DNA from: Mycolicibacter heraklionensis
GTDB taxonomy: Bacteria; Actinomycetota; Actinomycetes; Mycobacteriales; Mycobacteriaceae
Length of the DNA stretch: 64,000 bases
Reading direction: 5' to 3'
NCBI GenBank assembly: GCA_001673575.1
Contig: LZME01000135.1
Span: forward strand, 24,087 to 88,086
The notes under the pieces were generated by a model. That model worked only from the letters and a program-made list of their open reading frames with translations. It did no database searches and was not told the origin of the DNA. A program made the translations under genes and the position numbers. Shown here one piece after another: positions 33,426-41,400 of this stretch (its first letter is position 1; the number at the start of each line of letters is the position of its first letter).

Positions 33426-34373
33426 GTGATCGTGGAACTCAACGGGAGTCAGCGCGGGGGTTGGCTCTACGCCGACGGCACGCCCTACGCTCAGCGGTCG
33501 TTACCCCCCAATCTGGCGATTAGGGAGTTTTCTCGGTTTGAGCTGACCGGTGGCGCCGGTCTTCCCGACGGGTGGCAGATCGAGGCGTTCGTAGTGGCTC
33601 CATGGTTCGGCCAGCCCGGCGGCGGTTCCGCGTTTCGGCTGCTCGATCAGAACAAGCACACTGGCCCCCTGCTGCGGCTTATCGACGCCGGGTTGGCCAC
33701 ACCGTTACGCACTGAGCTAGACGCGCTCCCGTCCCCGTTGGAGCAGATGCCCGCCCCCACAGTTGATCTGAGCGACTTCCCCGAACCGTGCCGCCGGATC
33801 GTCCGCGCGTGGTACCAGTGGCGGATCATCGCGATCGGCGGCCGGCGGCCGTATGTTGACGACGAACGATTCCCTGGTCTTGTGCCGCTGCTGACCGCAA
33901 GTGAGACGCAGTGGGGTGAGCAGCAGCCGTCGATGACCGATGGCGTCCTCACTTTCAGTCTCGGCGGTATCGAGTTCGGGTTCTATCTCAACACCAACGA
34001 CAAATGGACTGTGCGGCAACGTGCTCGCAACACCTGGCATGACGACTGGATATTTCTCCTGCTCGATGACGCCCAGAAGTTCCTCCTGTACCTGATCGCC
34101 GAGGAAGCCCGGACCCTATGCGGCCTGCCGAATATCGGCACCAGTTGGTACCGCGACAAACTCGCCCACGGAATCGCATTCACTCGATACCAACATGATT
34201 CGCGCGCGGGTGCGGTGTTCGTACACCCCACGGGATCGCAAAGCGAGTACCTGGCCTGGATGGACGAGTGGGAAGCAACCCGATTCGCACCCGCTTTCGG
34301 GTGCAGTTACGACGAACTGCACACGACCCTCCGCCACGGCATCCCACCCGAATGGCTCACTGAAATCGGTTGA
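33426..34373 (+). CDS. Protein with a TNT-like (NAD glycohydrolase toxin) N-terminus
   Basis: A 315-residue protein. Residues about 8-75 carry the signature of the TNT domain, the NAD-hydrolysing toxin of M. tuberculosis CpnT: GWLYADGTPYAQRSLPP followed by VAPWFGQPGGGSAFRLL. The N-terminal part of the TNT fold appears short. Residues 90-315 are not recognised; they are rich in Trp/Tyr and end in an Asp/Glu-rich region (WMDEWEATRFAPAFG). There is no secretion domain, so this could be a detached toxin tip, a toxin-immunity fusion or a decayed toxin. It sits beside a toxin-antitoxin pair in an accessory patch. Start supported by the -10 at 33414. Confidence 0.5.
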   Translation: MIVELNGSQRGGWLYADGTPYAQRSLPPNLAIREFSRFELTGGAGLPDGWQIEAFVVAPWFGQPGGGSAFRLLDQNKHTGPLLRLIDAGLATPLRTELDALPSPLEQMPAPTVDLSDFPEPCRRIVRAWYQWRIIAIGGRRPYVDDERFPGLVPLLTASETQWGEQQPSMTDGVLTFSLGGIEFGFYLNTNDKWTVRQRARNTWHDDWIFLLLDDAQKFLLYLIAEEARTLCGLPNIGTSWYRDKLAHGIAFTRYQHDSRAGAVFVHPTGSQSEYLAWMDEWEATRFAPAFGCSYDELHTTLRHGIPPEWLTEIG

Positions 34374-34595
34374 TCCATAACTGATTAACTCATCCAGTTA
34401 GGCAATACTCTGAAATATGCGTCAGTCTGCATGACACGTTCGTCTGCCCTTGTTCTGTCACGTGACGGTGATGAGACCACGCCATGTCGGATCTATCCGA
34501 GCCTCCGACCGCAAATGTCGCCCGCGGTCGAGCCTTGACGGGTCGCGTAATTGAAGCCGGCGCTCGCGTGAGCCTGCGTGAGATTCTGCGGGGTC

Positions 34596-34601
34596 TAGCG
34601 T
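34596..34601 (+). promoter_or_regulatory. Leaderless-type -10 (TAGCGT) for the 122-aa gene
   Basis: TAGCGT ends 7 nt before the ATG at 34609. The 235 bp between the TNT-like stop and this gene holds nothing else I can support. Confidence 0.35.
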
Positions 34602-34608
34602 AGGCGGT

Positions 34609-34977
34609 ATGGGTTTGTTCAGTCATGAGGAGTTCCGGGATCCGGCCGACGGCGTTGGTGGCGACGATCGTGGTGGGGTTGTCGAGCGGGCTCGGGGTGC
34701 TGAGGTGGGCCAGTACGGGGTTGATGAACCTGTGGTGGTGGGTCCGGGGTTGCCGCCTGAGGATGGTTCATGCGGTCAGTTCGCTGTTCAGTTCCATGTG
34801 TCTACGTCAATGCTGTTCGGGCTGAAACGTATTGCGGATATGCGTGGGGTGAGCGTGCCGGAGGTATGTCGGCAGGTGATCGGTGTGTTTGTCGCCCAGC
34901 AGGAGGGTGAGCTGGGTGCGTTGCTTGCTGCCGAGTCCGAGGCAGCTGATTACCGGCCGAGTTTGGGTCAGGCGTAA
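34609..34977 (+). CDS. Hypothetical protein, possible ribbon-helix-helix DNA-binding C-terminus
   Basis: A 122-residue protein with an acidic, Gly-rich N-terminal half. The second half (STSMLFGLKRIADMRGVSVP followed by EVCRQVIGVFVAQQEGEL) has the pattern of a short strand, a helix, a G-V-S turn and a second helix, as in ribbon-helix-helix repressors. No family is assigned. It lies directly upstream of a gene-free stretch with an iterated TGTCAT/ATGACA motif and a palindrome, which could be its binding sites (inference). The leaderless -10 supports the start. Confidence 0.45.
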   Translation: MGLFSHEEFRDPADGVGGDDRGGVVERARGAEVGQYGVDEPVVVGPGLPPEDGSCGQFAVQFHVSTSMLFGLKRIADMRGVSVPEVCRQVIGVFVAQQEGELGALLAAESEAADYRPSLGQA

Positions 34978-35017
34978 TCGTCTATGCGCATGTCTGTACG
35001 ACACGTTGGTGAGGTAT

Positions 35018-35288
35018 ATGACAAGGAGATGACACCGCCGCTGAGAATATGACACGCAGCGTCAGACCCTACAAGCGTGTAGGGTCTCACGCTCCGTGTC
35101 ATCTGGCGTCGTTCCGGCCTGCGACGATGCAGGTTGTCTCACGTGATGTCACCTGGGTTTGTCTCAAGTTCGTGTCATTTCCTCGACCGGTGCCGCACGT
35201 CTATTGCCGTCACATCTGGGGCATTGGTGGCCGTCTGACCTGCGATGCCTTAGATCACGTGGCAATCCAGCTGGAGTCTGTTTGTCAT
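35018..35288. repeat. Cluster of iterated ATGACA/TGTCAT hexamers
   Basis: ATGACA occurs at 35018, 35029 and 35049, and its complement TGTCAT at 35097, 35173 and 35283, with TGTCAC at 35147. Six exact copies within 271 bp far exceed chance expectation. Copies left of the palindrome at 35064 point one way and copies right of it the other. The 359-bp stretch 34978-35336 holds no gene I can support. Confidence 0.6.
35064..35087. repeat. 24-bp perfect inverted repeat
   Basis: AGACCCTACA-AGCG-TGTAGGGTCT is a perfect 10-4-10 palindrome in the gene-free stretch. It could be an operator, a replication or recombination site, or a hairpin terminator without a T run. Confidence 0.6.
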
Positions 35289-35336
35289 TTGGTCTGGGGC
35301 AAATGCGCTTGGTGGTGCGGTTCGTCGCCGCTACCT

Positions 35337-37664
35337 TCAATGGTCCTGCGGCCGCTGATCGTGTTGTGTTGGCCCCGCGAGCGGCTTAATGCGCCCGGCG
35401 CGTACACCGTTGGCGATGACGACGACTTCAGCGAGCTCGTGGACCACCACGACGGCGGCCAGGCCGAGGGTTCCGAACACCGCCAGTGGCATCAGCACGG
35501 TGATGATGGTTAGGGACAGTCCAACGTTTTCGAGCATGATCTGCCGGGAGCGCCGGGCGTGGTCTAGGGCTTGTGGCAGGTGACGTAGGTCCTGGCCCAT
35601 CAAGGCGACGTCGGCGGTTTCGATTGCAACGTCGGTTCCCATGGCGCCCATTGCGATGCCCAGGTCTGCGGCGGCGAGCGCAGGTGCGTCGTTGACGCCG
35701 TCACCGACCATCGCGGTGGGCCGCTGGGAGCGCAGCTCAGCGATGAGGTGGGCCTTGCCTTCGGGTCGAAGTTCGGCATGCACGCTCTGGATTCCGGCCT
35801 GGGCGGCTAGCGCCGCCGCTGTGGCGTGGTTGTCGCCGGTGAGCATTGCGACTTGGTAGCCGCGGGCATGTAGTCCGGTGATGACTTCGGTGACCTCGGG
35901 TCGTAGTTCGTCGCGGACGGCGATGGCGCCCAGCAGCTGTCCACTGTGTTCGACGAGAACGGCTGTGGCCCCGCCTTGTTGCATGCGCGCGACGTGATCG
36001 GTGAGGTCGGCGGGATCGATCCAGCCGGGCCGACCGAGTCGGACGGGTTGTCCGTCGATGTGGCCGGTCAGCCCGGCCCCGGCAATGGCACGCACGTCGG
36101 TGGCGGCGGTGACCGGCAGGTGGGTAGCGTCGAGGATGGCTGCGGCCAGGGGGTGCTCGCTGCGGGCCTCAAGCGCGGCGGCTACCGCCATTACTTCCTC
36201 GCGAGTGGCGGCGTTGGTGGTGGCGATGTCGATGACCCTGGGCCGGTTGGCGGTCAAGGTTCCGGTCTTGTCGAGGGCAACGGTGCCGATTGTGCCGAGG
36301 GCTTCCAGCGCGGCGCCGCCCTTGATGAGCACGCCGAGTTTGGAAGCGGCGCCGATACTCGCCACCACCGTCACGGGTACCGCGATGGCCAGCGCGCACG
36401 GAGAAGCTGCCACCAGCACCACCAAGGCGCGTTCGACCCATACCGCGGGGTTGCCGAACAACGTGCCAGCCCCGGCGATCAGGGCTCCGGTGAGGATGAT
36501 GCCGGGCACCAGCGGTCGTGCGATGCGGTCGGCCAGGCGCTGGCTGGCACCCTTGCGGGCTTGTTCGGCTTGCACAATGTGCACGATCCGGGCCAGCGAG
36601 TTGTCTTCGACAGTCGCGGTGATCTCCACCTGTAGTACTCCGGATCCGTTGATCGACCCGGCGAACACCTCGTCACCGACTCCGGCCTCCACCGGCACTG
36701 ATTCGCCGGTGATCGCCGAGATATCCAGGGCGGTCTGCCCGGCACGGATGATGCCGTCGGTGGCCAGGCGTTCCCCGGCTTTGACGATCATCTGGTCGCC
36801 GACGCGCAGTTCGGCTGTGGCCACGGTGGTTTCGACACCGCCACGCAGTACGGTGGCCTGATCGGGCACCAGCGCCAGCAGGGCACGCAGGCCGCGGCGG
36901 GTGCGCGCCACCGCATATTCCTCCAAGCCCTCACTGATGGAGAACAAGACCGCCAGCATGGCTGCGTCACCGACTTGACCCAGGCCGACTGCGCCGAGTG
37001 CAGCGATCGTCATCAACGTGCCCACACCGACACGGCCCTCGGTCAGTCGCCGAACGGTTGAGGGCACAAACGTCGTGGAGCCCACCGCGAGCGCCACGAC
37101 TTTCAAGCCCAGTGCCACCGGCCCGAGCGGAGTCAGCCACGCCGTGACCAGTGAGGCACCCAACATCACACCGGAGAACGCGGCTCGCTGTAGTTTGACC
37201 ACGCCCCACAGCCGCTCCGACCCGGGCTGATCGTCGTGGTCACAGCAGCCATCGCCTCTTTGTCCTGACCGTGGGGAAACCGTGTCAGCTGGATCGCCTG
37301 ATCGGGTGCGCTCGCTCCAGTCGAGGATTCTCTGCATCAGACCGGGATCGCGCCCCGTAGCGGAGTGCGGTGTCCGGGCGGGCACTGATTCGGTGGCGAT
37401 GTGCTCGGCGTCTGCGATCGCCGAGACGATGGCAGCGATGTTGCAGTGCTCCGATGCATACCAGACCACCACCGACGCCGTGCGGGGGTAGGCCTGGACA
37501 GCTTCCACACCGGGCACTGCGGCGACCGCGTCCTCGATCGCGACAGCCCTCACGGTGTCGAACCGAAACCAGTTGGCACGCACCCGTATCCGTCCTGCCC
37601 CGGCGGACACCACGATCAGCGCTGACCCGGGATGGGTGGAAACGTCAGCGGTAGGCAAGATCAC
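35337..37664 (-). CDS. ctpG: P1B-type heavy-metal ATPase, CtpG type (Cd/Pb efflux)
   Basis: A 775-residue metal-transporting ATPase. The N-terminal 100 residues look like a degenerate HMA fold without CxxC; a Cys/His/Asp patch GCCDHDD follows near 140. The transmembrane metal motif is SPC (AASPCALAI). ATPase motifs: TGES, DKTGTLT (phosphorylated Asp), SEHPLA and GDGVND. Third gene of cmtR-DUF1490-ctpG, the order of Rv1994c-Rv1993c-Rv1992c, so export of Cd(II)/Pb(II) under CmtR control is the best assignment. The start is GTG 37664 or the TTG two codons later, which has better spacing from GAGGAAGG. Confidence 0.88.
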   Translation of the reverse strand: MILPTADVSTHPGSALIVVSAGAGRIRVRANWFRFDTVRAVAIEDAVAAVPGVEAVQAYPRTASVVVWYASEHCNIAAIVSAIADAEHIATESVPARTPHSATGRDPGLMQRILDWSERTRSGDPADTVSPRSGQRGDGCCDHDDQPGSERLWGVVKLQRAAFSGVMLGASLVTAWLTPLGPVALGLKVVALAVGSTTFVPSTVRRLTEGRVGVGTLMTIAALGAVGLGQVGDAAMLAVLFSISEGLEEYAVARTRRGLRALLALVPDQATVLRGGVETTVATAELRVGDQMIVKAGERLATDGIIRAGQTALDISAITGESVPVEAGVGDEVFAGSINGSGVLQVEITATVEDNSLARIVHIVQAEQARKGASQRLADRIARPLVPGIILTGALIAGAGTLFGNPAVWVERALVVLVAASPCALAIAVPVTVVASIGAASKLGVLIKGGAALEALGTIGTVALDKTGTLTANRPRVIDIATTNAATREEVMAVAAALEARSEHPLAAAILDATHLPVTAATDVRAIAGAGLTGHIDGQPVRLGRPGWIDPADLTDHVARMQQGGATAVLVEHSGQLLGAIAVRDELRPEVTEVITGLHARGYQVAMLTGDNHATAAALAAQAGIQSVHAELRPEGKAHLIAELRSQRPTAMVGDGVNDAPALAAADLGIAMGAMGTDVAIETADVALMGQDLRHLPQALDHARRSRQIMLENVGLSLTIITVLMPLAVFGTLGLAAVVVVHELAEVVVIANGVRAGRIKPLAGPTQHDQRPQDH

Positions 37665-37684
37665 CCTTCCTCGTGAATACTGGC

Positions 37685-37966
37685 TTAGCAGCAGTCGTCA
37701 TCGTCAGCCTTGACGGCCGCCGGGGCGGCATCAGAGCCGATCCGTTCGCGGGCCTCGGCGACCACGTCGGCGACCTTCAGCCGGGCTGACTCCGCGGCGA
37801 CCTCCGCGCTGCGGGTTCCGCGCAGTCCCCACTCCGTCACGGTCACCGCAGCTCGGTGAACCGGAGCCGTGCCCACCGCCTTGCGCAGCACCTCATAGGC
37901 GCTCACCCCCACCAACCCGGTGAAAACTGTTCCGGCCGCTTTGGCCACGAGTCCCTGCATCGCCAC
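37685..37966 (-). CDS. DUF1490 protein of the cmt operon (Rv1993c-like), CC tail
   Basis: A 93-residue protein of unknown function that lies between the sensor and the ATPase, as Rv1993c does. The N-terminal half has a hydrophobic stretch (AAGTVFTGLVGVSAYEVL) that may be a membrane anchor; the rest is helical and charged. The last six residues, DDDDCC, form a plausible soft-metal ligand, so a metal-chaperone or ATPase-accessory role is reasonable but unproven. AAAGGA lies about 8 nt before the GTG; stop to ctpG start is 20 bp. Confidence 0.8.
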   Translation of the reverse strand: MAMQGLVAKAAGTVFTGLVGVSAYEVLRKAVGTAPVHRAAVTVTEWGLRGTRSAEVAAESARLKVADVVAEARERIGSDAAPAAVKADDDDCC

Positions 37967-37990
37967 TGCTTATCCTTTCGGTTTAGTCAT

Positions 37991-38005
37991 CTCAATATGG
38001 TTGAG
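37991..38005. promoter_or_regulatory. Inverted repeat between cmtR and the DUF1490 gene
   Basis: CTCAA-TATGG-TTGAG is a perfect 5-5-5 repeat, 25 bp upstream of the DUF1490 start and downstream of cmtR. It may be a second CmtR site or an attenuating hairpin. Confidence 0.4.
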
Positions 38006-38050
38006 CGACGGTGATCTTCGCGGAGATCACCGGATCGCTGCCGCTGACGG

Positions 38051-38407
38051 TCATCGACCAACGGTGGTCTCAGCTGCGCCCGATGCGGAGGCTTCGCCGA
38101 CACACGGCTGGTCGGTATCGACCGCCAGAACAACTTGAACCAACTCGCCCAGAGCACGGGCGAGGTGCGCGTCGGCCAGTGCATAGCGAACCTGCCGACC
38201 CTCATACGTAGCGATGACCAGCCCACAGCCCCGCAAACACGACAGATGATTGGACACATTCGATCGCGTTAACCCCAGCTGCGCCGCCAGTTGCCCCGGA
38301 TAACACACCCCATCGAGCAGGGCCACCAGAATCCGACACCGCGTCGGATCCGCCAACGCCCGACCCAGGCGAGCCAGCGCCGACTCCCGCTTCTCACATG
38401 TCAGCAT
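38051..38407 (-). CDS. cmtR: CmtR, ArsR-family Cd(II)/Pb(II) sensor repressor
   Basis: A 118-residue winged-helix repressor almost identical in pattern to M. tuberculosis CmtR. The metal ligands known for that protein are at the same positions: Cys57 and Cys61 (HLSCLRGCGL) in the recognition helix and Cys102 (TDQPCV) in the tail. The extra Cys at 4, 24 and 35 match the homologue. Metal binding releases the operator and induces the operon. TACTGT lies 7 nt upstream of the ATG, so the transcript is probably leaderless, and an inverted repeat covers that -10. Confidence 0.93.
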   Translation of the reverse strand: MLTCEKRESALARLGRALADPTRCRILVALLDGVCYPGQLAAQLGLTRSNVSNHLSCLRGCGLVIATYEGRQVRYALADAHLARALGELVQVVLAVDTDQPCVGEASASGAAETTVGR

Positions 38408-38414
38408 GCACCAA

Positions 38415-38432
38415 ACAGTACAGCTTCTACTG
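38415..38432 (-). promoter_or_regulatory. cmtR promoter and probable CmtR operator
   Basis: On the minus strand TACTGT (38420-38415) is a -10 seven bases before the cmtR ATG. It is overlapped by the repeat CAGTA-7 nt-TACTG (38416-38432). Such placement fits autorepression. Confidence 0.5.
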
Positions 38433-38441
38433 ATATGACAG

Positions 38442-38458
38442 CAACGGCTGAACCGTTG
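38442..38458 (-). terminator. Small hairpin after dnaB
   Basis: CAACGG-CTGAA-CCGTTG lies 12 bp past the dnaB stop on the leftward transcript, between dnaB and the cmtR promoter. The stem is six pairs without a T run. Weak candidate. Confidence 0.3.
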
Positions 38459-38470
38459 TCGCGGATCTGC

Positions 38471-41400
38471 TCAGTGCGCCATATTCGTAAACCGCGACAA
38501 GTGCAGCTGGTGTGCCACGGTCACCGTCTTCGTCGGACCGTTACGGTGCTTGGCCAGGATCAGGTCCGCTTCACCACCGCGCGGGTCGTCACGCTCGAAA
38601 GCATCCGGCCGGTGCAACAGGATCACCATGTCCGCATCTTGTTCGAGCGAGTTATGGACTGAAATCCCTTGCGCCACAAAGTTATGCGTGCCGGGCACCG
38701 TGCCATCGAAAACATCGTGCTCGCCGATGCTGGTGATCTCCGCAATGGTGTCCCAGTACACGTCGCTGGTCGCCAACGCGTGGATGTCGTGGTCTTCGAG
38801 CACCGCGGCGGCGCGGTGCAGCCGGTCGCGGCTCGGCGCGTGCTTCCACATCGTCGATCCGCAGTACTTGGTGCCCATGGCTGCGGCGAACTCGCGCTGG
38901 GTCATCTCCTGATCGGCCAGCGCACGACGGACCTGCGTCCAAACCTCTTTCGGCACGGTGTCCAGGTTGGGGTTACGCGCCACCCCTTGCAGGTTGGCCA
39001 GAATCTCCTTGGCCCCCACCGCTTTAGCGCCTTGAGCCCCGACGACATGCAAGAATCGGACCTGGTTCTCCGCCCCGTACAGGCACAGGTGCCAGCCGTC
39101 ACGGTAGCCAGCCTTGGTGACCCGCTTGATCCGCCCGAACACTCCCACCCGCGACAGTAGGGCCGCCACGTCATCGATGAGCTGCCGGCTGGTCGACGCG
39201 TAGTAGATGCGCCCAACAACCCGCTTGGCGTCCCAGGACACCGACCCGTCCGTCGCCCACAGGTGCCGCAGGAACAGCGCCACCTGATCGTTCGGCAGCG
39301 CGAAAACCTCTTGCGGCACGAACTTCTCGTGGCTGCGCTTCCCGAACAACCCCAGCCCGTCGAGCCACGCTGCGATCGGATTGCGTTTGCCGTGCGTCAG
39401 CCGGTACGGCGCCGGCAGCCGCAGCGTCGTGACCCGGGCGGCCGGGTACTCGTCACGTACCGCCATCACCCCGAAGTGCAGGGCCGCCGCGGTTACCGCG
39501 GTCAGGTTCGCCTCATCGATGGACGCATACCGGATGGGCTGGTTCTTCACGCATGATCCGTCGCCGATCATGTGGGCCAGCAGGATCACCTCGCAGTCTT
39601 CCATCCGCGTGGTGTTGACCGGCTCCGGTACCCGACGCGGCACCGCCAGCCGGTCCCCGACGTTCAAGTCGCCCAAGGCAGCCCAGCCGTTCAGCGTGAG
39701 GAACGGGTGGTTGGCGGTGGCCTCGACCTCGCGCCCGGAGGCCATCCGCAACTTGAACACCTCGCGGTGCCCGCTGGGGAACACGTTGGTCATCGGCCGG
39801 GCCACCATCCGCAGCTTCTCGTCCAGCGACCACACCAGGGGCCGCTCACCGGTGCGCATCAGCTCGCCCAGGGTGACCTCCGAGCCGTTGTCGGCCCGCA
39901 GGATTCGTGTCGAGGCGGTCAGGCAACCCGACTCACGCAGGTCGGCGAGCATCGGCTTCTTGTCGGTGCGCTGCTCGGGACCACGGTTGAGCTGGCTCAA
40001 CGCGATCACCGGCACTTCGAGCTCCTTGGCCAGTAGTTTGAGGTTTCGGGAGAACTCCGACACCTCCTGCTGGCGCGACTCGACCTTCTTGCCGGAGGTC
40101 ATCAGCTGCATGTAGTCGACCGCCACCAGTCGCAGGTCGGCCTTCTGCTTGAGCCGACGGGCTTTGGCGCGGATCTCCATCATGGTCAGGTTCGGTGAGT
40201 CGTCGATGTAGAGCGGCGCCTCGCTGATCTCACTCATCCGCCGAGCCAGCCGGGTCCAGTCGTCGTCGGTCATCCGTCCCGAGCGCATGTCGCCGAGCTT
40301 GATCTTGGCTTCAGCGGAGAGCAATCGCATGACGATCTCGGACTTGCTCATTTCCAGCGAAAAGATGACGCTGGCCATCCGGTTCTTGATCGAGCACGAC
40401 CGCATGAAATCCAGCGCCAGCGTGGAGTTGTGCGTAGGCACCATGCCGCGGCCGGCCAGGTAGAGCCGCGCCGGGTTGTCGACCTGCACGCAGCGCACCG
40501 CGACGCTGGGCACCCGCCGCACCGACACGAGACTCAGCGCCGGCGCCAGCAACGCGGTACCCCCGCCGCCGGCCTGCGCCACCGAACCGGCCGGGGCGAT
40601 CTGGTCCAGTCCGCAGCGCAACTGCGCGGTGGTGCGGACCCCGGCGGTCGTCGGCCACAGGTGCTCGCCGTCGGCGACAATCACCGTGCCGTCGGAGAAC
40701 TCGACCTCGTAGCAGGGCCGGCCCAGCAGGATGTCCGTGGCGGCCAGGACCCGGGTGGGGCGCCCGTCGGCGTCCAGCAACTCATCACCAACGGCGACAT
40801 CGCCCATCGTGGTCCAGCCGGCCGGGGTCGGCAACGGGGTGTTCAGCGCCAGCGCCTTCCCCATACCGGGCCGAGCCGCAATGATGATCATCTGCCCCGG
40901 GTGCAGGCCGTTGGTCACCTCGTCGAGATCGGTGAAACCGGTCGGCACACCGCGCGCGATACCGCCGTGCGAGGCGATCGCGTCGATCTCGTCCATGGTG
41001 GGCTGCAGCAGGTCTTCGAGCGGGACGAAGTCCTCGGAGCTCCGCCGCTCGGCGACCTCGTAGATCTCGGCCTGGGCCCTGTCGACGATCTCGGCGACGT
41101 CGGCGCCCTCGGCGCCGGCGTAGCCGTACTGCACCACCCGGGTGCCGGCCTCCACCAGCCGGCGCAGCAGCGCCTTCTCCGCGACGATCGTGGCGTAGTA
41201 GCCGGCGTTGGCCGCGGTGGGCACCGTGGAGATCAGGGTGTGCAGGTACGGGGCACCGCCTACCCGGCGCAGCAGGCCGCGGCGGTCGAGCTCGGCGGCC
41301 ACGGTCACCGCGTCGGCCGGCTCACCGCGCCCGTAAAGGTCCAGGATCGAGTCGTAGATGTTCTGGTGCACCGGGCGGTAGAAGTCGCTGGGCCGCAGCC

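Noticed and set aside
33107-33523. Rightward frame with a signal-peptide-like start
   Set aside because: TTG start without ribosome site, no domain after the hydrophobic stretch, and it runs out of frame into the TNT-like gene whose own promoter is clear. Noted as possible remnant only.
34390-34626. Leftward 78-codon frame between the TNT-like and the 122-residue genes
   Set aside because: No ribosome site, basic low-complexity composition, and it overlaps the start of the better supported rightward gene.
35064-35087. Palindrome as an intrinsic terminator for the 122-residue gene
   Set aside because: No T run on either strand and it is surrounded by the iterated hexamer, so a protein-binding or recombination site is more likely; left as an unexplained repeat.
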